From: a virus
Strand: one strand, 5' to 3'
Virus record (IMG/VR): IMGVR_UViG_3300017605_001531
Location: 1-46,026 of that record
DNA: 46,026 nucleotides
The notes below the pieces were generated by a model, which was not told the DNA's origin, made no database searches, and saw nothing but the letters and a program-made list of their open reading frames with translations. This document shows, piece after piece, positions 8,795 to 17,477 of the stretch (the stretch's first letter is position 1; every line of letters starts with the position of its first letter). The position numbers were made by a program, and so were the translations under genes.

Positions 8795-9673
8795 GTGGCA
8801 CTCCTCTCCCCACCGCCACTTCCAAGCACGCGCTTCAACCCTGGCTTCGGATTGATGCCGGGCATGGACTTCAACGGGGGAGGTTCCGGCTGGCTGCGCG
8901 GCGCAATCGCTGCGCGCGGAGGTGCAGCCCCCGGCGCGCCGGGCTCGTCCGACCCGATGGCGTCCACGCAGGTCCAGCCCGGACCTCTCACCCGCAGCAC
9001 TCCGCCTCAAGGCGGTCGCTACGGCGACGTGAACCTCCCGCAAGACTTCGGGTACGGGTACGACCCTCGAGACCCGCTCTCCGCCAGCCGCGCGTCCGCC
9101 GCTGGTCCGTTCAACCGCACGAGCGCCGAGGAGCCGTACGGCGCCGGCGCCTACGGGCTCCCCGAAGCGTTCGCTGGATGGAGCGGGCCGTCGCGCAACG
9201 CGCTCCTGAACGCGATGGTCTTCTCGAAGCAGCAGCAGCCGGCCATCGACCTCTACCGCGGCCAGATGGACACCGACTGGTCGAAGGTGCTGATGGATCA
9301 GCAGTCGGATCTCATCAGCACCGCTTCGGCGGACGCGTCGCGGCAGCGCTCGGGCGCTCTCGCGCGCGCGGGGTACGGCGGCGGCGGAGCGGTCTCGCCG
9401 TTCCAGGCGTCGCAGCTTCAGGCCGAGGCGATGGCGCGCGCCGGACAACTCGGCGTCGCCGCGCGCGCTTCGGTGCTGCAGGGTCAGCAGATGAAGGCCG
9501 AGGCGGGCCGCAACTACCTGAACTCGATCGCGCAGAACCTCCAGGCGTTCCTCACGCCGGCGCAACTCGAGACCTCGCGGCAGGCGCGCGTGCCTGGCAC
9601 GAGCGGCGTCAACTACATCGGCCCCGCGATCCAGGCCGCCGGCAGTGTGCTCGGCGGCTTCGCGGCTGGGTAG
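8795..9673 (+). CDS. Putative small ejection or tail-module protein
   Basis: A 292-residue protein with GTG start and AGGAG 8 bases upstream. The first 120 residues are Gly/Pro-rich and unstructured (FNPGFGLMPGMDFNGGG). The rest is mainly helical and Ala/Gln-rich (QASQLQAEAMARAGQLGVAA) and ends in a Gly-rich hydrophobic segment, IQAAGSVLGGFAAG. Such proteins lie just before large internal virion proteins in many podoviruses. Function is inferred only from position. Confidence 0.7.
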   Translation: MALLSPPPLPSTRFNPGFGLMPGMDFNGGGSGWLRGAIAARGGAAPGAPGSSDPMASTQVQPGPLTRSTPPQGGRYGDVNLPQDFGYGYDPRDPLSASRASAAGPFNRTSAEEPYGAGAYGLPEAFAGWSGPSRNALLNAMVFSKQQQPAIDLYRGQMDTDWSKVLMDQQSDLISTASADASRQRSGALARAGYGGGGAVSPFQASQLQAEAMARAGQLGVAARASVLQGQQMKAEAGRNYLNSIAQNLQAFLTPAQLETSRQARVPGTSGVNYIGPAIQAAGSVLGGFAAG

Positions 9674-9682
9674 GAGTGAGCG

Positions 9683-10654
9683 ATGCCTCGATTCGCGTAC
9701 GGGATCGCCGCCTCCGACCAGGACATCGCCTCGAGCGACGCGCGCACGATGCGTCGTCAGCAGACGGTCGCCGACGTGTCGCTCGGCGTCGGGACGCTGC
9801 TCGGCGCGCTCGGCCAGTTCCGCGCCAAGTCGCAGCGACAGGCCGACGCGGCGAAGCAGGCCGAACTCCTCGCCGGCATGGCCGAGAGCCCGGCGGGCCG
9901 TCCGACCGGCCAGGAGTCGCCGATGCCTCCCGGCGTCGCCGGACCCGGCGCCGAAGTGCTGCAGCCGTGGGAGCAGGTGATCGGCCAGCAGATGAAGAGC
10001 TACCACCCGCCGAGCCTCATCGCGAACCTGGGCGCGATGTTCTCGCAACTTGGCGGGTCGCAGCCGGTGGGGCAACTGCAGCCCCAGGCCGGCGCGGAAC
10101 TCCTCGCGCTCGCCGGCAACCGAGCATTCCAGCGTTCGCAGATCCAGCTCAACACGATGCGGGCTTCGGCGGACGATCGTCGCGCGCGGGCGGCTGAAGC
10201 GACGGCTGCGGCCGCGCTCAACAAGGACCCGATCGCCGACCTGCTCGTGCGCATGCGCGGGCAGAGCGTGAGCGCGGCCACCTCGCTCGCCGGCAAGCAG
10301 GCGTCGATGATCGACCCGGCGCTGTGGGCGCAGATGAGCCCTGGCGCGCGCGACGTGGCTGCGATGCAGGGCCACCTGCCCGGCAACGCATCGACGATCG
10401 GTCCGATGGTCGAGGGCGCGAAGACGAACGCGGCGAACCTCGAGAAGCTGATCTTCAGCCGCCTCGGCAACAAGGGCGGCGGCGGAGGCATTCCGGCTCC
10501 TGGCGGCGGCGCTCCGAAGTCCACCTATCCCGAAGGCTCGATCGAGAAGTTCTTGCAGGACAACCAGATCGACCCCAACGATCCCGAGATCATGTCGGGG
10601 AAGTACGACGAGATCCTGAACCGCTTCGTGGCGCCGGCCGGTGGCGGAAGGTGA
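9683..10654 (+). CDS. Putative ejection/internal virion protein
   Basis: A 323-residue, Ala/Gln-rich, largely helical protein with a clear AGGAG site before the ATG. A hydrophobic segment (VSLGVGTLLGALGQF, about residues 32-46) precedes helices, and a Gly/Pro linker (GGGGGIPAPGGGAPK) lies before a C-terminal tail with DNQIDPNDPEIMSGKYDEI. Its 3' end overlaps the 1805-residue gene by 14 bases, so the two are probably co-translated. Together with the neighbouring genes it fits an ejectosome set, by position only. Confidence 0.65.
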   Translation: MPRFAYGIAASDQDIASSDARTMRRQQTVADVSLGVGTLLGALGQFRAKSQRQADAAKQAELLAGMAESPAGRPTGQESPMPPGVAGPGAEVLQPWEQVIGQQMKSYHPPSLIANLGAMFSQLGGSQPVGQLQPQAGAELLALAGNRAFQRSQIQLNTMRASADDRRARAAEATAAAALNKDPIADLLVRMRGQSVSAATSLAGKQASMIDPALWAQMSPGARDVAAMQGHLPGNASTIGPMVEGAKTNAANLEKLIFSRLGNKGGGGGIPAPGGGAPKSTYPEGSIEKFLQDNQIDPNDPEIMSGKYDEILNRFVAPAGGGR

Positions 10655-13600
10655 CGCTGGGTCGCCGTCTGCGGCGGCGATCCGTCTCGGACAGCTTCAG
10701 CAGCAAGCGGCCCCGCCGTCGCTCGCTGCGCAGCGGATGATCGGACTCGGGCTCCACAAGGCACTCGAGTCCGCGCCCGGCGCCGCGATGCCGCCCGGCC
10801 ACAACGAAGTCGCGAACGAAATGTTCCGGCTTCCTCAGGGTCGCCTGCAGGCCGCTGCGGCCGCCGCGAAGCCGCCGGAAGGCGCCGGCGTCGTCGAGCA
10901 ACTGAAGCGCACGCTCGACGCGGTGAAGTACGCGCAGATCGCCGGCATCGGCCGACCGCCGACGCACGACGAACTGCTCGCCTCGCCGATGACGGCCGAG
11001 AGCGTGAACCAGCTCGACAAGGTCGCCGCCGTCTCGCAGCAGCAGTCGGACGCTCGCTACGGCAAGAACCCCGACCCGTCCGTCTACGTGAAGGCGCTCG
11101 AGAAGCTCTCGAAGGACAAGGAGAAGGAGGTCGCGGAAGAGCGCGCCGCGATCCGCGAGCGCGTGAGGCTCGGCTACTGGCCCGTCGATCAGTGGGGCGA
11201 GCCGCCCGAATGGACGACGCGGTCGGAAGACGACGCGCCAGCCCCGCAACGCTTTCCCACCTTCGAGGAGCTCGCCGGCCAGGGCGTGACCGCATTCGAG
11301 GACGCTTTGCGTGCCGAGCGACCGCCGCCGGCCGCGGAGTGGTTCAAGGCGAAGGAGGAGGGCGAAGTCCAGGCCGAGGCGCTGAAGCGCGCGAGGAACT
11401 CGGCGCTGCCCGGCGTCCACGCCCCGCCGCTCTCGAAGGACGATGTGGCGACGCTCGCGTTCGAGTTCGCGCAGGCGAAGGCCGCGGGGCGCGAGGCCGA
11501 GTTCGACCGCAACCACCCGATCATTTCGACGATGCTGCGCGAGACGGGGTCGATGGCTCCGATGCTCGCCGGCGGAGCCGCGGTCGGACCCGCGCTCGAG
11601 GGTCTCGGGGTCGCGAGCGCAGGGCTGCGTGGTGCGCTCGAAATGGCCGCGCTCGACAGCGCCGACCAGATCGCGAGGATGCGGAGCGGTGCGCAGGGAG
11701 AGTACGACCCGATCCGCATGCTGACATCGGTCGGCACATTCGCCGGCGCTGCCGCGGTCTCGCAGAACGTGGCCGAGTGGGCCCTGACGCGCCGACTGAA
11801 GCCGCTCGTGGAAGCCTCCGGCAAGGAGGCCGTCGAGAAGGCGATGGTCTCGGCGACGCACGGCATCGACATCAAGATCCTGCAGGACGTGACCAAGGAG
11901 CAGGTCGCCGCGATGAGCGGCCAGCAGATGGAGCTCATCCGCCGGATCGAGGCGGCGCGGCAGGTTGCCAACCTCGTCGGCGCCGCGTCGAACGTCGCGA
12001 CCTACAACTCCGTGCTCGCCGCCCAGCGCATGCTCGAGGACGCCAAGAAGGCCGACCTCGGCGGCGAGCTCGGCAAGGAGGGCGCCCGAGCCGTCGTCGA
12101 CCTGCTCCTCTCCCTGGCCGCCTCGCGCGCGTTCCCCGCACACGTCGGGAGGGAGAAGGCGGCCGAGGTCGCCGATCGGATCGCCGACGTGGAGTCCGAG
12201 ACGATGCGCGCGATGGCCGCGGAGGGCCCTCCGGCGGCCGCCAAGCGCGTCGCGCGCGAGACCCCTCCGCCTACCGCTCCGTCCCCGACGGGAGCCTTCG
12301 AGCAGGCCAGGAACGCCCTCGTGAACGACATGCGGCGAGCCCCGGACGAGCAGTTCCGGCAGGCCCTCGCCGACCCCATCGTCCTCGAGAAGTACGCGAA
12401 CGCCTTCCAGCTCGCTGGCGAGGAGCGGGTGCGCCTGCGCCGGGCCGCCGAGGAGTTCGTCACTGCCCCCGAAGGACCCCGTGACCGGCCGCTGCAAGCC
12501 CTTCGTGGCGCGGAGATTATGACGCCGTCGGACCAGCCGCTCGAGCGCGTCGCTCCGGCGGAGCGCCCGGCGCTGCACGTCTCCCAGGGCGAGCCGATCA
12601 CCGTGCCTGGCCGCGACCGCGCCGGCGTCCACGCGGCGCTCAAGGCGGCCGAGGGGATCGCCACCGCGACCGGCGACAAGATCCTGGGCTCCCACATCGC
12701 CTCGGCGATCGAGGTGGCCGACCGGCTCTCAAGGAACGGGGCGGCGACGGCGAGCCCGAGTGAACTTGCCGCGTTCGCCAGCGCCGCGTCGCACCTGCGC
12801 ATCGCCGCCGAGCCGCGCGGTGACGTCGAGCCGAACGCGAAGCCGATCGGCGAGTACATCGAGGCGGCGCACGTGATCGAAGACGCGGCTGCCTCGGCGC
12901 TGCGCAACCGCAACTCGCGGCTGCAGCAGGTCTCGCGGAACACGTCGGAGACGGCCAAGGCGGACGGGCCGACGATGCGTGCCGCCGCGGCCATCGAACT
13001 CGGGAGTGTCGCCGTCGTCACGACCGCGGCTGGCGAACTCGCGACACTCTCCTCGACGGGGCAGCGGCAACTCGCACGCGACCTGCGCGAAGGGAACCTG
13101 AAGGCGGAGGCGCGCGCGGAGATCGGCGGCGAACTCTCCGTCCACGCCTTCAAGATCCACCTGTCGGACGGCTCGACGGTCGACGTGGCTCCGCCTCACG
13201 ATCCCGACGGCGTGGCGATTTGGCGCTCGCTCCACGACGCCTACAAGAAGATCGACGCGCAGGGAGGCGCCGCGTTCTTCGGAAGTTCACCTGCCGAAGT
13301 CGCCTTCCAGCGCACCGTCGAGCACCAGATCGCCGAGAACGCTCACGACATCTTCACGAAGGAGGTGATCGAGGGGACGCTGCGCGACATCCTCGGCAAG
13401 ATGCCGACGGAAATGGGGCGAGCGGTGCGGAGTCTCCTGCTCGACGCGTTCGGCTACGGAGAAGAGGCCGAGGCGGCGCGCGGACTCGCCATCGCCGAGA
13501 AGGAAATGGCCCCGCTGCGCGGCGAACTCGCCGATGCGAAGGCGACGCTCGACCGCTTCCTCGCCCCGTTCAAGAACAAGGACGAGCTCCTCTCGGTCCT

Positions 13601-16058
13601 CGTCGAACTGCAGCAGCGCAAGGGCAAGAGCGACTCCGAGCGGCTGTGGCGACCCGAGATCCTCGAGCGCGGGAAGGAGGCGCTTCGCCCGCTGCTCGAG
13701 GTCGCCGACAAGATCGGCAAGACGCTCTACAACCTCGACCGGCTGCCGTGGGCGGTCCACAAGCCGCCGAAGGGCCGCAAGCTGATCGTGATGAAGTCGG
13801 AGCGCGCTGCGTACGAGAAGGCGCCGCCCGATCCGACCAAGTGGGGCCCGCTCGTCGGCGGCGTGAAGTTCTACGAGCGCGAGGGCTACCTCACGCACGC
13901 GCTGGCGAACGAGGTGATGCGAGAGGCGCAGGCGACGGACGGGAAGCGCTGGCCGTCCTCCCGTCTCGGGGCGATCACGAAGACTCTGAAGAGCCTCGCC
14001 GGCTCCGCCTTCAAGAGCCGCAAGTATCAGGGCGAGGAGGCGTGGCAGCGCGGCGTCCGGGCGAACGTCCCGCGCACACTCGACACGCTGCTCCGCGAGA
14101 TCGGCGGAGCGATCGAGGCGCGCGCGCAGGAGCACCTCGCGAACGTCGGGCTGCTCGTGAAGGAGAAGCCCGAGCCAGGCAGCATGGCCGATGTCCAGCT
14201 CGCGAAGATGCGGATTCAGGCGTCGATCAAGGTCGCGCAGGATCTCTTGCACGCGCGCATGGCGATGGCGACGAAGGCGCGCGCCGCGAACGATCGACCC
14301 GCCCTTGCGCGCGCGCTCGCCGAGGCCGGCGTCGCGAAGCAGGTGCTCGTCGAGCACTTCCGCCAGCTCTACGCCGCGGACCAGATCACGTCGGGGTGGA
14401 AGCAGGTCTCCGGCAAGGAGTGGGGGCCTCGCGAGAACTGGTTCATTCGGAACGACGCGCTCCACACGCTGAAGGAGCGTTCGGCGCAGATCGGCGCGTC
14501 GTGGCGCGCGCTCTTCGCGTTCACGGGGATGCAGCGCATCCTCCGCAACCGATACTCGTTCCTGCGCATGCCGACGCAGAACTGGTTCTCGAACATCGAA
14601 GCGAACCACGAGATCCTCGGGGCCAGTCCTTTCGGCGAAGGCGCCAAGGTCTTCGGCGACGCGCACCGCAAGATGTGGGACTACGTCTTCAAGGGCGTCC
14701 TGCCTGAGAACGAGCCGGTGCTGCGCGAACTCGTGGCGCGCGGCCTCGTCCAGACGGCGGCCGGGCAAGCCGAGTCCTTCATGCACGGTTCGGCAGAGCG
14801 CGCCCTCTCGAACGCAGATCGCGCGGCGCAGGACGGCCGATACGGCGACGTGGTCTCGCACTACTTCGAGGCCATGTTCCACACGATCGCGGCTTGGCCG
14901 GAGAAGCTCCCTGGCCGCGTGGGCGGCGCCTTCAAGTGGATGGCTCGGCTCACGCAGTGGTCCGACGCGGCGCCGATGTACGCCGCGGTGCGGCAGATGG
15001 TCGAGGGCAAGGGCACGCCGTTCGGCCGCAAGCTGACGCTCGACGAGGGGATCACGCGCGTCTCGAGGCTGTACGACTTCTCGCGCATGAACCCGATCGC
15101 GCGCAAGATGATGCGGCTCGGCTTCTACCTCGTCGGCTACTCGAGCAAGGTCGGCGAGGCTCTCTTCGGCCCCCCGGTGAAGCCGCGCTTCCTCGGCATG
15201 CCGATCCCTGGAGGCGAAGGTCTCGCGTGGATGGCGCGCGACCCGACGACGCTGGCCGGCAAGGCGGCCTACGCCGCGTACAAGGGTCTCGGAGTCGCCG
15301 GCGCCATCGCCACGTCGATCGTCCCATTCCTCATCGTCGGGAAGATCGCGCAGCACGTCTTCGTCCCCAAGATCAGCGATGACGACCTCGCCCGCGCTCG
15401 CGATGAGTACCTGCGCAGCGAGGGCAAGGGCTGGCTCGCTCGCTTCGCCTCGAGGCCGTTCCTGGTCCCGTGGCGGGTCGCGCCGGACGGACGCCCCGAG
15501 TTCTTCGACCTTCGTCCGATCTCCTGGATCGGCGCCGCCATCGACTTCGGGTCAGGCTGGATCGGGACCTCGCGCAAGTCGATGCTCACGTCGATCGCCG
15601 AGAAGTCGACGTGGGGCGGCCTCTGGCATGCCGCGACCGATCGGCCGACCGACCCGCCGGAGGACGTGATCTCCGGCGTGCGCCACAGCGCTCCCTATTG
15701 GCTGACGCGCATGGTGACGCCGGGCGTCGTCTTCAACGCGATCGACTCGGCGCTGCGGCAGTGGAAGGACCACGGAGAACTGAACCTCGTGCCGTGGCCG
15801 GCGGAGGTGCTGCAGTTCTTGACGAGCATCCGCACGGTCCGCGGCGACACGTCCGAGGCTCGCCAGCGCTACTACGAGCTCGAGGACGAAGGTCGCTACG
15901 AGTGGACGAAGCCGGAACTCGTTCCGAAGAACCCGGCCGACGCCGAGGCGATCTCGACGCAGAAGCTCCAGGGCGTGAACTTCCAGACTTCTCCGGCCTA
16001 CGCGCGCTGGCGCATGCTGCAGGCGCGACGCCGGATGGAGAAGATCGACCGGAAGTAA
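10641..16058 (+). CDS. Giant internal virion/ejection protein (1805 residues)
   Basis: At 1805 residues this is the longest gene in the window. It starts at a GTG inside the end of the previous gene. It is mostly long charged helices rich in Ala, Glu and Arg, with a Gly/Ala hydrophobic region near 295-345 (MAPMLAGGAAVGPALEGLG), a helical region near 1290-1520 (NRYSFLRMPTQNWFSNIEA; MNPIARKMMRLGFYLVGYS), and a hydrophobic segment near 1550-1575 (GVAGAIATSIVPFLIVGKI). I see no clear lysozyme or peptidase motif. Length, composition and place after the tail genes match podovirus internal proteins injected with the DNA. The late helical part recalls domains of large polyvalent phage proteins, but I cannot verify that. 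Confidence 0.7.
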   Translation: MAEGDAGSPSAAAIRLGQLQQQAAPPSLAAQRMIGLGLHKALESAPGAAMPPGHNEVANEMFRLPQGRLQAAAAAAKPPEGAGVVEQLKRTLDAVKYAQIAGIGRPPTHDELLASPMTAESVNQLDKVAAVSQQQSDARYGKNPDPSVYVKALEKLSKDKEKEVAEERAAIRERVRLGYWPVDQWGEPPEWTTRSEDDAPAPQRFPTFEELAGQGVTAFEDALRAERPPPAAEWFKAKEEGEVQAEALKRARNSALPGVHAPPLSKDDVATLAFEFAQAKAAGREAEFDRNHPIISTMLRETGSMAPMLAGGAAVGPALEGLGVASAGLRGALEMAALDSADQIARMRSGAQGEYDPIRMLTSVGTFAGAAAVSQNVAEWALTRRLKPLVEASGKEAVEKAMVSATHGIDIKILQDVTKEQVAAMSGQQMELIRRIEAARQVANLVGAASNVATYNSVLAAQRMLEDAKKADLGGELGKEGARAVVDLLLSLAASRAFPAHVGREKAAEVADRIADVESETMRAMAAEGPPAAAKRVARETPPPTAPSPTGAFEQARNALVNDMRRAPDEQFRQALADPIVLEKYANAFQLAGEERVRLRRAAEEFVTAPEGPRDRPLQALRGAEIMTPSDQPLERVAPAERPALHVSQGEPITVPGRDRAGVHAALKAAEGIATATGDKILGSHIASAIEVADRLSRNGAATASPSELAAFASAASHLRIAAEPRGDVEPNAKPIGEYIEAAHVIEDAAASALRNRNSRLQQVSRNTSETAKADGPTMRAAAAIELGSVAVVTTAAGELATLSSTGQRQLARDLREGNLKAEARAEIGGELSVHAFKIHLSDGSTVDVAPPHDPDGVAIWRSLHDAYKKIDAQGGAAFFGSSPAEVAFQRTVEHQIAENAHDIFTKEVIEGTLRDILGKMPTEMGRAVRSLLLDAFGYGEEAEAARGLAIAEKEMAPLRGELADAKATLDRFLAPFKNKDELLSVLVELQQRKGKSDSERLWRPEILERGKEALRPLLEVADKIGKTLYNLDRLPWAVHKPPKGRKLIVMKSERAAYEKAPPDPTKWGPLVGGVKFYEREGYLTHALANEVMREAQATDGKRWPSSRLGAITKTLKSLAGSAFKSRKYQGEEAWQRGVRANVPRTLDTLLREIGGAIEARAQEHLANVGLLVKEKPEPGSMADVQLAKMRIQASIKVAQDLLHARMAMATKARAANDRPALARALAEAGVAKQVLVEHFRQLYAADQITSGWKQVSGKEWGPRENWFIRNDALHTLKERSAQIGASWRALFAFTGMQRILRNRYSFLRMPTQNWFSNIEANHEILGASPFGEGAKVFGDAHRKMWDYVFKGVLPENEPVLRELVARGLVQTAAGQAESFMHGSAERALSNADRAAQDGRYGDVVSHYFEAMFHTIAAWPEKLPGRVGGAFKWMARLTQWSDAAPMYAAVRQMVEGKGTPFGRKLTLDEGITRVSRLYDFSRMNPIARKMMRLGFYLVGYSSKVGEALFGPPVKPRFLGMPIPGGEGLAWMARDPTTLAGKAAYAAYKGLGVAGAIATSIVPFLIVGKIAQHVFVPKISDDDLARARDEYLRSEGKGWLARFASRPFLVPWRVAPDGRPEFFDLRPISWIGAAIDFGSGWIGTSRKSMLTSIAEKSTWGGLWHAATDRPTDPPEDVISGVRHSAPYWLTRMVTPGVVFNAIDSALRQWKDHGELNLVPWPAEVLQFLTSIRTVRGDTSEARQRYYELEDEGRYEWTKPELVPKNPADAEAISTQKLQGVNFQTSPAYARWRMLQARRRMEKIDRK

Positions 16059-16062
16059 GCGG

Positions 16063-16638
16063 CTACGTGATGTCGCCCCACGCGATCTCGACGTGGACCG
16101 TCGTGGTCGCGTTCACGGCGCCGACGATGTTGATGGCGAGTCGCGCGTAGTCGCCACAGAAGCCAGGGAGCACGCCAGGGGCGGCTCCGAAGTGGATCGG
16201 GAACGCGGCCGTCTGCGTCGCCGTGAGCGGCGCGGAGGCCGGGCACACCCACGGCGTGTTCGTGAGGCTCGAGGCGTTCAACGGGTAGGCCGTGCCGGTG
16301 ATGAACGGGGCTCGCTGCCCGAGCGTGTCCGACGTGTGGTCGGTCTTCTCGATGTAGGTCGCGTCTTCGACGAGGCGGGCGTCGGCGCCGAAAATCTGCA
16401 TGCCGAACTGCACGCTCGTCTCGGAGCCTTTGACGAAGGCGACGAGGAGCATCGCCGCCTGCGACAAGATCCTGAACGGGAAGCTCACGTCGATGGCGCC
16501 GCCGGTCAGCGGGCCAGGGACCTGCGTCGCGATCAGCGCGGCCGGGATGATGCCGCGGGTAGTTCCCGCCGCATTCGTGCCGTGGCAAATCTCCTGGATG
16601 ATCCCGCGGTAGGCCACGACGGTCTCCTTCTCAGCCAC
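16063..16638 (-). CDS. Reverse-strand hypothetical protein in the late module
   Basis: A 191-residue protein on the strand opposite to the surrounding virion genes. It starts with GTG (MAEKETVVAYRGIIQEICHG) overlapping the 3' end of the upstream reverse gene by 8 bases, and ends 5 bases from the stop of the 1805-residue gene. It is beta-rich and neutral (IDVSFPFRILSQAAMLLVAFVKG; VQFGMQIFGADARLVEDATY; AINIVGAVNATTTVHVEIAWGDI), resembling a beta-sandwich of the kind seen in phage decoration or receptor-binding proteins. No homologue is recognised. It forms a two-gene cassette with the gene at 16631-16933. Confidence 0.65.
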   Translation of the reverse strand: MAEKETVVAYRGIIQEICHGTNAAGTTRGIIPAALIATQVPGPLTGGAIDVSFPFRILSQAAMLLVAFVKGSETSVQFGMQIFGADARLVEDATYIEKTDHTSDTLGQRAPFITGTAYPLNASSLTNTPWVCPASAPLTATQTAAFPIHFGAAPGVLPGFCGDYARLAINIVGAVNATTTVHVEIAWGDIT

Positions 16639-16933
16639 CCACGCGCAGCGCGCGCGGGTCGATTCCGTTGGGGAGGGCGATGTGACTCGGGCTCGGACGC
16701 TGCATCCGCTGGATCGGCTCGTCGGTGTCGAACTGCAGCCGCTTCACGGCGAGGTGGCACACGAACTCGGAGAAGACGGCGAGCGGGTTCTCGCCGCGAG
16801 CGACGCGTTCGAGCGTCGCGACGACGCTCTCGGGGTCGAAGGAGACCTCGAGGTGGACGGCGATTCCGACGGCCTTCGTGATGTCGAGCTTCACGCACGG
16901 ACGAAGGGCCGACGCCTTGTCTGGATTGTCCAT
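16631..16933 (-). CDS. Reverse-strand hypothetical protein, first gene of the cassette
   Basis: The product is 100 residues if translation starts at the ATG at 16933; an in-frame ATG at 16969 would add 12. I prefer 16933 because a TATAAC element lies 9 bases upstream, as at two other unit starts here. The protein (MDNPDKASALRPCVKLDITKAV, then LEVSFDPESVVATLERVARG and VCHLAVKRLQFDTDEP) has an alternating alpha/beta pattern and no recognised family. No ribosome binding site is seen, so the message may be leaderless. The 3' end overlaps the next reverse gene by 8 bases. Confidence 0.6.
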   Translation of the reverse strand: MDNPDKASALRPCVKLDITKAVGIAVHLEVSFDPESVVATLERVARGENPLAVFSEFVCHLAVKRLQFDTDEPIQRMQRPSPSHIALPNGIDPRALRVGG

Positions 16934-16942
16934 GTTGCGCTG

Positions 16943-16948
16943 GTTATA
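16943..16948 (-). promoter_or_regulatory. TATAAC -10-like element of the reverse cassette
   Basis: On the reverse strand TATAAC is followed by 9 bases and then the ATG at 16933. TTGAAG lies 15 bases upstream as a weak, rather closely spaced -35 candidate. The AT-rich patch stands out in GC-rich DNA. If this is a promoter, transcription would begin at or near the ATG. Confidence 0.4.
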
Positions 16949-16989
16949 CCCTACCCACCTGCCCTTCAATGCCGCGGAGCCGCGAGCCG

Positions 16990-17274
16990 ATGGAGCCGGA
17001 AACCCTCACCAGGCTCGGGCAGTTCGGCCCCTTGGTTCTCGGTCTCATCGCCCTCATCCTGTTCCTCGCGCTCGCCCTCGTCCTGGCGCCGCGGCTGATG
17101 GACTTCTGGACCGCCGGCTCGAAGCGGGACTCTGCGATGGCCGAGGAACTCCCCCTGATGCGCGGCTCGCTTCAGGAGATCGCGACGAACACGAAGCTCC
17201 TGCAGCGCATGGACGAGAAGCTCGACGGGATCGACGACAAGCTCAACATCGTCCTGGGGAGGCGGCCAGCATGA
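16990..17274 (+). CDS. Single-pass membrane protein (holin candidate)
   Basis: The product is 94 residues from the ATG at 16990, or 101 from the ATG at 16969. It has one strong membrane segment (FGPLVLGLIALILFLALALVLA, split here as FGPLVLGLIALILF and LALALVLA), followed by a heptad-like helix (LQRMDEKLDGIDDKLNIVL) ending in basic residues. The gene starts divergently from the reverse cassette and resumes the + strand late module. A small one-pass protein with a charged coiled coil late in the virion region could be a holin or an inner-membrane lysis partner, but size and position are the only evidence. The stop overlaps the next start as ATGA. Confidence 0.65.
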   Translation: MEPETLTRLGQFGPLVLGLIALILFLALALVLAPRLMDFWTAGSKRDSAMAEELPLMRGSLQEIATNTKLLQRMDEKLDGIDDKLNIVLGRRPA

Positions 17275-17471
17275 CGGGCGGCAAGAAGGTGACGGTCCAC
17301 TACGCGAACGGATCGGAGAAGATCGGACACGTCGACTCGTCGCACGCCGCGGCCGTCGTCCTGAATACCTCCGGCGTCACGTTCCACGGCCACCTCGCTT
17401 CCGAGACGATCGACAAGGACTACGCGTTCGACATGCCGGCGGACGGCTGGATCTCCGTCGAGGACGAGTAA
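17271..17471 (+). CDS. Small hypothetical protein
   Basis: A 66-residue acidic protein starting at the ATG at 17271, coupled to the membrane-protein gene by an ATGA overlap and preceded by GGGAGG. The sequence alternates beta-like segments (KKVTVHYANGSEKIGHVDS; FHGHLASETIDKDYAFDMP) and ends in ISVEDE. No family is recognised. It lies just before the glycosidase-like gene and may belong to the tail-fibre group. Confidence 0.7.
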   Translation: MTGGKKVTVHYANGSEKIGHVDSSHAAAVVLNTSGVTFHGHLASETIDKDYAFDMPADGWISVEDE

Positions 17472-17477
17472 GCGATC

